Source: Drosophila pseudoobscura
Lineage: Eukaryota > Arthropoda > Insecta > Diptera > Drosophilidae
DNA length: 64,000 bases
Assembly: GCF_009870125.1 (NCBI RefSeq)
Contig: NC_046679.1
Location: forward strand, 17,546,001 to 17,610,000
Reading direction: 5' to 3'
The position numbers were made by a program, and so were the translations under genes. This document shows, one piece after another, positions 50,101 to 61,700 of the stretch. Position 1 is the first letter of the stretch, and each line of letters opens with the position of its first letter. A model generated the notes under the pieces. That model saw nothing but the letters and a program-made list of their open reading frames with translations. It had not been told where the DNA came from and ran no database searches.

Positions 50101-52762
50101 AGCTCCCCGACCCCCACCGATACCCCACCCACTAGTGCACTCAGCGCCACTCAAGCGAAAGGGTGCCGCGCCCTTAAACGCTAGTTTGGCCCACACGAAT
50201 GGGCTGCAATGCATGTGATTCCAGCAGCAGCCTGGCCGTAGAAAGAGTGCATTTAATATTCCTATTGCGCATTGACTGCTTGCTGGCTTTCGTAGCCCCC
50301 AGGTCCTGCCCAAATAATCGCGGCGGACCATGGCCATGGGTTGGGTGCTAAATTATAGGATACAAAATAGAGCCGAAGTGAATCCATTCAGAAGGTAGAC
50401 AGGACTATTACGTACCCACTTAACCGTGCTGAACATTTTGGTGGAATTTAACAACAAATTATCCAAAATCCTATCAACTTTGTGTGCTGTGATTAGCGTC
50501 AAAGGTTTCCTTTTGTATACCCGGTACTCAAAATGAGAATAGGGGTATATTAGATTTAGAAGGAAGCGAATACATATGTATAAGTATATTCTTGAGCAGC
50601 ATGAATAGCTGAGTCGATACAGCTATGTCTGTTTGTCCGTCTATCCGTCTTACTTATTTGAAGGCTAGTTATACTTAGAGCAACAATATTTTGTATCCTA
50701 TTCAGACTCCTGTAATATCACATCGAATCAAGTTTGTTTAAAAATTTTGCTATGCCCCTTTCCGCCACCACAAAAAACGAAAATCTGTTCAATCCGCAAT
50801 TCTAAAGATGAGACAAAACCAAAAACAAAGAATCATATAATATGACCATATCTATCAGATTGCAAAATTGGGATCAGATCGGATTATTAATCCTAATTAA
50901 TTATTAGCCAGAAGGAACAATGCCGTCCACGCGCCTACTCATTTTCTGTCTCTCTTTCACACACTACTCTTCGCCGTGCAATGTGTGCGACCTCTGCCAG
51001 AGGGGAGCCATACTGACTGAGTATCTGGTACAAATGTGGAGTCGTGGCCGTAGCTTCGACTCACAACGTTCCCTCTCGTTTTCAACTAACTCTAAATTCA
51101 ACTAACAAAACTTCAAACATCTGAAATTATGACTGTATTTGTTCTTTTGTTTAATAAAATTGCTGTTCAATTGCTATTCGATTTAAAGTAGTACTACTTT
51201 GAATACCATTAACTTGTTCTGGCCGCATCAGCTCATAAAAGTCATCGATCAAATTCTAAAACCCTTATGCCGTTTCAAATATTTTTAATTGAACAGGAAA
51301 TGCATCAACATCTAAAGTTTTATCTCGAAGCTCCGAATTTAAGACAAGTCAAGCACTTCTGTAACCCTATCGCAGCCTTACAATGCATTTGCTATGCCGG
51401 TTTTTATATTTGGGGCAAGTCGAAATTGGCTATCTAAACATATGTACGTGTAAACCTAACGCTCACAAATGATATCGCATGCGAGACTTATAATTTATGC
51501 GTTTGCGAGACTTTTGCGAGCTCGTTTGCGAGAGTTTTCGATTCAAAAATGTATCCCTGATAAACAAGCTCGCTTGCGAGCATTTTGCGGACTCTCGCAA
51601 AAGGCACGTTTGTTAGTTTGCTGGGTAGGTATAGGCTATATGGATTCCACTTGCACAAGTGTGGGAGTGAAAGTGTGTAGCTGCTTACCCTTTTCCTCCC
51701 GGTACAATGTGTCGATGGCTATGCCGATTCTGTGTGCACTGCTGCGGCTTAACAGCTCTTTGCCCCCAGCACTCCACCTTTTAAAATTCATGCGATGCAG
51801 ATACTGGAAATATCCCCCACATGGATGTGCATTGTTTGTCTAGCCCACCGCCTACAACACCTGCTCCTCCTCTGCCAGCCCTTTTCGAGTGCCATGCAAA
51901 GTTCTTAGCATGGCACAAAGAAAAACGAAAAAAAGTGCAACCAAAAAACGAAATGCAAATTTTAGGCAAACTGAAAATCATATTAAGCCCGAGCCGCTCG
52001 TCGTGGCACCCACCAAAGGGAGAAAAGGGTAAAAGCGAAGCTTACCCAAGGCTGGAGTCTGTCCCAACCACCCGCTGGCCCAGCCGGGTGTGGCGGCTGC
52101 CGTCTGATGGCCACCGCCCAAGTTCTGGCGCTGCCGGGCCAGCAGTCGCACGGTCAGACAATATGTCAGCAGCATCACGCCCAGCGGAATGTAGAAGCAA
52201 ACAATGGACCCGACGAGCTTGTAAACCGGATCCGGTATCTGGCAAGTCCCATTCACCAGCACTGAGGCATGATTCTAGAATCAAATGAAAGAAAGCACAA
52301 GAGAAAAGAAGAGTGAGCAGATTGAAAACTACAAGATGTAAAAAGAATGGCGAGTAATTAGAAAAATATTTAAAGCGGACGCGAATCTCTCGTATCTTTT
52401 TCAAAATGAAATATTCAATTAAACATTCTTGAATGATCAAAGGAAAATTTTAATGACTTTAAAAGAAGAAAAGGAGGAATATCGGCCAACTCGTATTTTT
52501 TTTTAATTTTTTAAATACACATTACTTACCTTGGAATACATCAAGCTCAATGGTAAACTCATGGCAATACTCAACAGCCATACAAAAACAATTTTAAGAG
52601 TGACTCTTCGCCGCGTTTTATTCCGACCAAATCTCATCGGGTAACGGAGCGATAAATAACGGTCCACGGAGATGGTGCACAGATGCATTATGCTGGCCGT
52701 GCAGAAAAGGACATCCAGGCAGATCCAGGTCAAACAGTGCTCGGACCCCAAGGGAAAGTATC
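44145..52762 (-). CDS. 5-HT2B: 5-HT2-type serotonin receptor (3' five exons; N-terminus missing)
   Basis: Five minus-strand exons (52762-52530, 52274-52046, 49916-49778, 49708-49349, 45528-44145) join in consistent phase to give 780 codons plus stop. Exon 1 here holds TM3 and TM4, with the amine-binding Asp in CLDVLFCTASIMHL and the DRY motif in SVDRYLSLRYP. Exon 2 holds TM5 (SIVCFYIPLGVMLLTYCLTV). A very long third intracellular loop rich in Ser, Thr, His and Gly follows. The last exon ends with TM6 (VFFTFVILWSPFFVLNLLP), TM7 (SSMVNPIFYTIFN) and a short tail. The TM6 and TM7 sequences are diagnostic of insect 5-HT2 receptors, which couple to Gq and calcium. The choice of 5-HT2B over 5-HT2A rests on gene neighbourhood and memory. 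TM1 and TM2 were not found to the right, so the 5' exons probably lie beyond 64000. Confidence 0.88.
45529..49348 (-). other. Last large intron of the serotonin receptor
   Basis: A 3.8-kb intron bounded by donor GTAAG at 49348 and acceptor CTTCCAG at 45529 (minus strand). It contains a DINE-1-like insertion at 46121-46509. No additional exon is required by the reading phase. Confidence 0.75.
46121..46509 (-). mobile_element. DINE-1-like copy inside a serotonin receptor intron
   Basis: Begins GAGGGAATGTTGTGAGTTGC and ends CGAGTATCGGGTATA. Internal AGCCACTGCAAATTTGATTT, AGATATGGTCATTCTTC and TTAATAGTCTCTGAGATCTG align with the copy at 13931. The (TGTCCGTC)n and AAAGTATATATATTCTTGAT portions are deleted. 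It is in the same orientation as the host gene. Confidence 0.72.
50516..51082 (+). mobile_element. DINE-1-like copy, opposite orientation to host gene
   Basis: Starts TATACCCGGTACTCAAAATG. It continues with AGTATATTCTTGAGCAGCAT, GAGTCGATACAGCTATGTCT and GTTTGTCCGTCTATCCGTCT, and ends TCACAACGTTCCCTCTCGTT. It is diverged but nearly full length. Its presence in the intron is tolerated because it carries no exon signals. Confidence 0.75.
51480..51610. repeat. Cluster of TTTGCGAG motifs with inverted arms
   Basis: Within about 130 bases, (T)TTGCGAG occurs near 51501, 51513, 51525 and 51573. The reverse complement CTCGCAAAA follows at 51593. TTTGCGAGAGT (about 51524) and ACTCTCGCAAA (about 51591) are exact inverted arms, giving a potential hairpin. 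It lies in a serotonin receptor intron. Function unknown. Confidence 0.55.
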
Positions 52763-55700
52763 CTGGTGAACAAGAGTAGGAGAACGGTTCGCTTTATATT
52801 AGGTGAAGTTGTAAGTATTCTGCCCCTTACTTATGACGCCATAAAGTGGTGCCTATATATACTATGAGGATGCTTGGTTATTGTGCGATGCGATACCTAG
52901 GCAGCAATGCAGTCTAGAGGACCAACAACCTCCAACTGTCGCCTGACCATTTTTATTTAATATTTCTTGGTTTTTTCTGGTCATATTTTGTTCACTACTG
53001 CCCCCTACCTCTTCCATCGGATGCTGCCAAATGATATTGCCTGGTGCCTTATGGGTGCCCCTCAGGGGCTTATGAAACATATTTGTGCCGCCCATACGAA
53101 ACGATAGTCAAGCTCCTGCTGCTGCTCCTGTCCAGCTCCGAGGGCGCTGTGGACATAGTTTTGCGCAGCTGTTGGACGCCATAACTCAGCGATTTCCCCA
53201 TGTCTCTCCATGTCCCTCACATAAAAGTACAATTGTTCTGGGATGGTGTCTGGAAGGGGCATGTTAGCTGGATGTAGGGCAGGCCGGCGTATCGAATGAG
53301 TGATACTTGTGTTTACCCTGTTGTGGGGTGCCCGCTGCCGGGGTGCGTGTGGGGGAGATTTGTGCGCGGGACTTATGTCCAAAATCTGGTTCAACATGTA
53401 TACGGATGGCAAAGGGGAAAGGCAGTTCTTGGCCATGGCTGGATCGATAAAAGTGTTCAGAAAAGTGAAATGGGGTTCCATTTGCCCATCGGTCAAAAAT
53501 TAGTTGGCCTTCCCATTTAACCAATTTGTAATTCCTAAATAGCCAGCATCGACAAATTGGAGTAATAATCGGGAGTGTAATCGGGGACTTACCCATTTCT
53601 CTCAATTTCCATTTTCCCAGCGCACTGAATGGAAAGCCCCGAGCACCAGTATCTGTTGCATGCCACGCTGCCAGCCACTTCCCGCCCTCTAGAGCCCATT
53701 AAGCTTTGTTTATGGGCAGCCAAGGTTTGTCACATTTGTCCCCACTCCCACCATCGGTTTCCATAGGCGCTCAAATTGCAATAATGCTGCCTGTTCCAAA
53801 GACCGAAAAGAAAATGTTACGAATGACACGGCCATTGGGCCCGGCTGCAAATGGGCCGGTCCCAGACGATTTGTATCGTAAGTAAAGTGTCAATAAGATC
53901 AATTTGGGGAGCAGACCATACGGTTGGTCCTTTAAAAGGGACCCCCCCCATCAAGCTTCGAGAAAATTTGTTTAAGCTGGAAGCCAACAGTCCAATGAAA
54001 TACGGGGAGTAAGTTAAATTAAATAAAATCTGGCTTTGGCCGGGCACAAAAGGAAACTAAAGAACATTTTCAGTAGGAACCTGAAATTCGGGTCGCTACC
54101 GCTTTCTCCGGATGCTCCTCCCTTACCCTTGCGCCGACTTTACGGACTGGAAGCTGGGGTCTGACCGAGGACAAAGCTTTTATTTGTGTTTTTGTTCCCT
54201 TTTTTGGGCGCTTTTCTTACGAAAAACATTTCAACTTACAAATGCGAAACAAATTTCAAACAAAAGCGCAAAACTTTGCTGTTCCCCTGCTGGAGTCAGG
54301 GTAAATACATTTTTAGCTGATTTCTTTTGTGTTTCGCTTTGCATGCCACCACCCACAGCCGGCGGGAAAAAGAGTCCTCATAAAACTAAACTAAAACACA
54401 AATAGCCGAGCAGGCTGATGACGAGCAAAGTTGGCGGGAAAATGACTTGGTAAATGAGTTGAAACTTATTTAATTTGTTGTAAGTTTAAGTGGATAGCGA
54501 GAGGGGTTCTGGCCTGGCTCTGCCACGCTAATGATTCGGCAGCTTCCCAAATAGACTGAATGACAAACCAAAGTCCAGCTGAAAAAATCTTCCCACACAA
54601 TCGAAGATGAAGTGGCTATGGCTAACTATTGTTTGAGCCCGCCCCCACCCAGCTTTGGTATGAGCTGGGGCCACTGGGGCAAATATTTGCACGCTTTTCC
54701 GCGTTGCTGAACTCAGGCAAACAGTTATCGCAAAGCGCCGCCGGCGGTGAAGGTGGTCGGAAAATGGTGGAATATCGAGGGAGCATATGATTTATGAATG
54801 GACTGATCCCTGTGCAAGGCTGTGTAATGTAATCCTTTGTGGCTGTTGTTGTTGTGGCACGGCATCGATTTCAATTTTGGCTTCGGCTCTGCCGTTTCCT
54901 TGCATGCAACTTGAGGCACAGCATCTTTAGTCAATTAGATACATTTATCTTTAAACTGTTTGCCCACTAAATGAGCCAATGACAGGATAAAAGGGTTCGG
55001 TGCTTTTTGTTTGGTTAGCCGAATGCTTTATGTGGATTTTACCGATGAATAATATTTAGTATGTAGTATTTTTAGAAGTAGACATATCGTAGTGATTGGG
55101 ATTGGAATATTTATATCGCTGCTACATCAGATTTAAATACGATATACGAATGAGTGAGATATACGAACGAATTAAAATTTCTATTATCATGGAAAACATG
55201 AAAATAAAATTGAGTATTTAAATACCATTGAACCCTTGAAAATCAAAATTTTACTTTTCTAGTTGTAATACAAAAATGCACATATCGTCAGTAGATACGT
55301 ATGTACATACATTTTTATGTTTAGTATAGTTTGCACTATTTATTCAATTCAAAATTCATTAAATACATAAACATATGTATGTATAATTCTGGGGTTTCGG
55401 CAGATTAAGAAGAAACAACAGATCTCACTGAAAAAGAGAAACGACATTTCTTCGTTTTTCGATAGCTTTAAATTCAATTTGCTTTATGCTTTGCAACGCT
55501 TTGAAATTATTTGGCAAACAAAATAAACATCAGCATAAATCCCAAACCAATCAAAAGTGAAATATCAAATACCTGTCACCAAATAAAACTCGCACATCAC
55601 ATCCCCAACCGTTCACCTCCCCTACCTTACGTGTACTTAGGAACCCAGAAATAACACGAACACAATCCAAATGATTTGTGTCAATAAAAAGGGCGCACGG

Positions 55701-58700
55701 TAATAAAATGCAAATATGAGAAAAGCAAAAATCATTGAGCGAAGACTCGAAAATTCCCGTGATTATAAAATAAGCCAACCCAACCCGATTCGCTGCTCTG
55801 TATATTGCTCCACAAACCATCAACAATAACAATTTTCATAGCAAATCTCAGAATTGAGAACGGCCCAAATGTGTGTCTGGCCCCTGGCATATGTCTGTCA
55901 CAGACACTTATACCAGCGATAAGAAAAGAACATTGGGGAGTAGAAGGAGTATCAGTCTTGAAGTAATCGGCCAAGTTAAATACTAGGCCAGTTTTGGTTT
56001 AGAGCCCAGCACCAAACACAATTACAATATTTTTTCGATTTGCGACATCTTTAAATTTTCCTCTAATTGGCCGCACTGCCGCCGGCTGTTTTGCCCATGT
56101 TTCGTACAGTATGTTTATGTGTTTTGACTGCGTGGGTGTACGAGCAACCCGCGGCGCTTGTTGACACGTTGTCACCTCTGCTGTCATCCAAATTTATGGG
56201 GAGCAGTGGGATGAAGGCGGGGCGTGGGGCCGGTAGTCCGCTGGGGCTTTTCTTTTTGCCTGTTGACAGCAGTTTTTGACTTTTAGCACGTCTGCATGTA
56301 AATACATATCATTTTCATTTGCATTTCTCGCGTCCCTCTCACATATGTATGTACATATATCCTATTTGCATGGCCATGCATATGTTTATTCATATGGATG
56401 TATGTATTTTTATCTGCGGGTATCTGTGGCCCTCACGAGATGTATTTGGGTTGATCCCTATGGCGCTGCCGAAAAGCAGGGTACTAAAGTGTGTATAGGA
56501 CGCCACTATCAACAGTACAACAAACCCTTCAATCCCCCTTGGATGTATATCTTTCGAAGGGATTTACTGGAATTTCTGGCTACATCCAGAACATATTTCT
56601 GAGTATTTCCATGAATGAATTGAATGCAATGAAATTTAATTGATCAATTGTATGTGTTTTGAATCTTCCGATCATTCCATTTAACTTTGTTGTTAAGGAA
56701 AACCAAAAAGTCGACGAATCCTTAAAAGATTTTAAGTAAAAAGAACATTTTTGGATGTCCAACCAAATGTTGATGCGCAGCTGTTGCTGCTGGTAACCGA
56801 TGTTGCTAGCTGGCTGGGTTTGTTGCGGGCGGGGCGTTACTTCTGTTTACCCGTGTGGTCAAATATGTGTGTTGCCAGCATGCAAAAAATGTTGCTATGG
56901 AAAAATCGCCTATGGGATTCTAGATGCACTTCTTCTTTAATTTAATGAAAATATCGTAGTGGACGCAAAAAGGGATTTAGGTTTTGTGTGAGTTGTACTT
57001 TATTCGTGGGCTGGCGTGAATAATGAATTAATGTGGCATGGAATTCATACCATAGCTGAAAGAGATTTATGAATTTATTTACCTATTATTCATTTATGAG
57101 TAAGTGAGAGGTGCACTTTGATTCAAGATTCTTATGAATTTTTCAGTCTTTAAGTCGTTAGGTGCAATTTTGATAGAACCCTAAGTCTATCAAATGCTTT
57201 CACAGTCAATAGAACTTAAAAATCTATAATTTCCGTATAGAATTTGAAATTTTACATAAAGTAACTGTGATTTCTTTAAAAGTTGCACTGTTGTTTGGAA
57301 AAGAAATTCCCTTCTATACCTTTTTACTTTAGACATAGCAGTACCACCTGAATCCGATCCCTTTAACTGCTTTTTCATGAGCTAAAAATGCTGGCCCCAG
57401 ATAAAGACCACAAAGCAAAGTACGAGCATATGGCGGCTAGGCAAGGTCTGTTGGCACTGCCAGAGCGTGGAAGTTATTAACATGCATATGATAGACACTT
57501 CCGCACAACTTGCCGAGCAGCCGGAAGAGGAGCCGAGGCGGGCCAAGAAACTCAAAGAGGAACATGTGGCGACTACGTGCAGTCCAACGCCAACACACTC
57601 GAGCCATACGTGATAGTTGTGGCCTAGACCGAAAAATAGGAAAGTGCGGTGAGTGAGAGGGGCCTGTGTTCTGGCTGTTGTTAACTTGCTCCATCCTGCT
57701 GACGGGTTCATCATCTCCATGATGAGTAAACTGAATAGAGTCAATAGCCGCAAGGCGAAGATCTGCCAGCCATGCATAAAGTAAACTATTTAATGGGCTT
57801 TCGATTTCTATCGTTGCGCCATAAACGCGTTTGCCTCCCACATCCCCCCGACTCGGGACGAGGAGCTTGAACGGAAATCGAAAGCAGCTCGTCGGGGCTG
57901 GCACAGGAGGGGGGCTGGGGGGCTGGGCAGCTGGATGGCTGGGTCGATTAGGGGTTGCTGCTTTCTTATCATCCTCTTCGAAACCATTTTCCTTACGCAA
58001 TTTGCCTCGACAGGAGGCATCTTCATTTTCAGTTTTCACACTGCCTCTTGTCGCCTCCTCTGACTTTTGATTCCGTTTCAAGTTCTCAGTATTCGTATTC
58101 ACAAAGATTAATCCACACAAGATTCTGAAGTGGGCACCGACAGCGACAGCGACAGCTGGTCTGGTAATAATGCAAATGGCTTTGGCTTCCGTGTGACCCA
58201 CAAGCAGATCCTTATTCGTAGCCAGGTGCTTTGGCTCTGTTATGGCTCTGACCTTAACTTTTCCTTTGTGGAACGTTTTTGTAGTGTCGCTGACACTTCT
58301 ATATTTAGTGTCACACCGAAGCACATTTTCCCCGATTTTCACCGATTTTCTTTTGATGTCGGTCAGTGCGAACGAAACCAATCAAAGGCAAAGGCAAAAG
58401 GAAATTAAATGAATGAGAAAGCAGCGGAAAATGAGTGCATTGCAGACATTGCTATTTCGTTCACCTCAGCCTCAGTCCAAGAGATTTATTGGGCTCATTT
58501 GCATTTGAAAAAGGTTTCCGCTCCAGTGTGTGTGCGTAAATATTACCTTCTATGGATATCAAATCTACTTATGCAGTCTGGATTGAAAGCGATTGATAGA
58601 AATCTCTGTTCATTCACGATAAACAGTCGAGTCGCTGCAATTTAATTTAAATATTTTTGCAAGGGCTTCCGAATAAATGGAAACTGAATGAGGAAACCTC

Positions 58701-61700
58701 AGACAACAGGCTGGAGCCAACTCTGTTCAATAAGATGCCATAATAAGATGTGATAATATTTGCAAAATTTTGCATTCCAATGATTCTGAGCCAGCGGTAC
58801 TTCCGGATGTAAATCTACCATGAGAAATCTTTGAGATCTTAAAGGATTGGCGGACACTCACTCACTCACTCAAATTATATCTTCGTGGCATTCGTGTTCA
58901 CTCTATTCATTTTGCGCATTGTTCATTCGAATAGCGGTGTATTTCCATTCATGCAGACCTCTGGTAAGTGCTGCCAAAAACGTGGTAATCAGCCATGCTC
59001 CGGTTTTCGCAGTTTTTTGCTGTCGATAGTCGTCAGGCGTCATGCGGCAGCGCTCCTCGGTCCTTTGGGCGTGAGAGGAGCAGCATTTCTGCCGGGGATC
59101 CGTGTCTAACAGGCTTCTGCTTGGTGTCTCATGGGTCGCTTGATGGAGCAGTCCTTGCATTGCAATGCAACAATTGCATTTCAACGTCCCTATATATACA
59201 TATTATGTCTCATATATGCTGAGTTAATTGCTATCATCTACCTTTTATCAGTAATACAATGGAGTAAACAATTTAATTGAATGTTCTCCAGCTTTGAAGG
59301 AAGTATCCTATGCGTATCATCTCACAGCATTGATATTTTCTCATCTCATTGGTGTCGCTCCATCGGAAACTTTGTCCCTTTGCCCCATATCAAGATTCAC
59401 CGACTTTTTATCCATATACCCAAAATTATTCGTAGCTCGGCAGAGCCACGATTTGTGTCGTTCTGACTAAGCAAACCTTCGGCACTTCGTTCAGCTTCGC
59501 GCAGAGCCCGCGCCATTGACAGCTGTCGGCTTAGCAGGGAAGAAACAGTAACCACCAGTAAGGCACCAACAAATTCTCATACTATATACATACGTACACA
59601 TATGTATGTATGTATGTAAGTGGAGTGGTCTATGTGTCTCCTATATCCTTTGTCCTTGTCTGAGTCCCAAAGCAAATATGTATAAACTCTTGTTTGAGCA
59701 AAAATCGCCTGGTACTTGGACGAGCTCTAGCAGATAGAGCAGCGGACACGAAATTCAATTAAATTTCCGACAAGTTTTATGTAAACACATTTTTTATTTT
59801 AATAGATTCCCCGCATTGAATATTTAATATGTATTTTTTGCCTTGGCCCACACAAATCGGCAAACAGTTGCCATTCCTCGTCAGATCAGACCCGCAGGGT
59901 CGACGGCAAATGCTCACAGAAAATCCCCAACAGACCCAGAGGTGCCCCACCGCCTCGGGGTTCCCCTTTATTTTTACACTTCAGCAAATTTGAGGACCAT
60001 AGTCACAGAAAAAAAAGGGAAATAGAGGCAAATGGAGATGGAGAGAAATAACACAAACTTGCATAAAAGGAAAGCAGAGCAGATAGAATTTTTTAATGCT
60101 CTTTATGAGCTGATTTTGAGGGTAACTTTTTTTATTGGATTTGGTATAAAGCGTTCAAAAACAACAGACTTCTTATAAGTATTGCTAAGTACTATTGAAA
60201 AACATAATACTTTTTGAATCAATAATTTCAATAAGTGCACCATCAAGTGGCACAAAGAACCGAGGGGCACCTCAGTATGACTGCATCCATGCAGAAAATA
60301 TAGAAGTTAGAATAATGATTAGTATTTATTTGTACAATAAGTGATACGGAAAACCGATTTATGTACTTGTGTATATGTATCTTTTTGGACCACAGCGATT
60401 TCTTAGAGTATCTGTGTTCGGTTGGTTCTCATAGGGGTCTACTTCAGGCCTACTTCATTTTTTATTAACACTGTTATAATTGTTGTGGCTCTTGCTGTCT
60501 CCTCAATTGCTATTGGTCTCACTCCTCGTCCCGTTTTTGCCCTTGCCCTTTCAACTAAAACCCCTATCGTGCAGTGGGCACTGGGTCACCACCCACATAT
60601 ATCCACCGGCCCTATTTTTGTATGTTTACACAGCTTTATTTTTGTATTGTTAACGCCTCGCTGAACCTGAACAGGAGTGCACAGGGCACAGGGAGTGGGC
60701 GACGTGTCCCCGCTTCCTTCCTTCCTGCTTTCATTTTTGCCACAACTTTTGCTCCTGCTATTGACAGTGCTCTAATGTGGCAAATAAAGTGGCGACTGCT
60801 TCGATTTCCCCTAGCCCACACCCACCCCACCCCATCCACCATTCCACCCATTCAGTATCGTCATTAAGTTGAGCGCTCTATTCTCCGCATTCATTAAACT
60901 CCTAACTCTCTCTGGAAGCTTACGTAAATTGCTTTGCTTCCGTTGCGTCATTACACGACGCTTTAACGTTTCATTATACTCATTGTTTGTCTATTACGAG
61001 ACTTTTCTTATGGTTTCCATCGCTCTCTCTCTATCTCTATCTCTTCGTCTTCGTCTTGTTCTGTTTGTGTTCTGGGCACTGCTCCTGCTGCTGCTGTTAT
61101 TCTTGGCTCCCGACTGGAGTGTGTTTGCTTCCCGGCAAAAGTTTTCAAATAGATTACAAAGCACTTGTAATACCTTTCTTTTCTGCTGTTGCTGTGCAAC
61201 GCTAAGTTATTGCAACTTTTCGTAAATAGCTCTTCATGCTCGCAAAACTTATTGATGAGCTCATTTCACCATTTTGCCTGCAGTTTCCCTTACTGTTGCC
61301 ATCAGTTTCAATTGCCCGAGGCCCGAGGACTTAGGGCTAAACAAATATTGGCGACAGTCACCTGGGTGTAGGTGTAGATCTATACTGTTTATAATACGGT
61401 TTACTGAAACTCTGAGAGGCCTAAAAAAGTAAACTTAAACTGCTTCAACTGCTCAAAAGATGAGCTCAATTTGTCGGGGTCGTCAAACTGTTCTCAATCA
61501 AATTATGATGAAACTTTGCAAAACAAACTCTAAGAAAAAGGAAAAAAGGAAATGGAAAAGGAAAAGGGAAAAAAAGGGTAAGTGCCGCCCAATCCCATAT
61601 CACTTTCAAGGTCATTAGCCGTGCAATCAATATGGGGCGACCTGTCACCAGAGAGCCAGATAGCCAGAGAGCCGGCGGCTGCCGGCAGTTTTTGTTATTT

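Larger units (their letters stand above)
49917..52045 (-). other. Serotonin receptor intron with repeat insertion
   Basis: A 2.1-kb intron with donor GTAAGC at 52045 and acceptor CCCCCAG at 49917. The flanking exons join in frame (the split codon reads GAA, Glu), so no extra exon is needed. It contains a DINE-1-like copy at 50516-51082 and a TTTGCGAG cluster at about 51480-51610. Confidence 0.75.

Noticed and set aside
51690-51760. Possible extra serotonin receptor exon with a GTAAGC donor
   Set aside because: In the phase required by the upstream exon it meets a stop, and the exons at 52046 and 49916 already join in phase (Glu codon).
57437-58381. A 314-codon minus-strand frame in the presumed receptor intron
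   Set aside because: No domain, transmembrane segment or conserved motif, low-complexity proline tracts, and no splice signals that fit the serotonin receptor phase.
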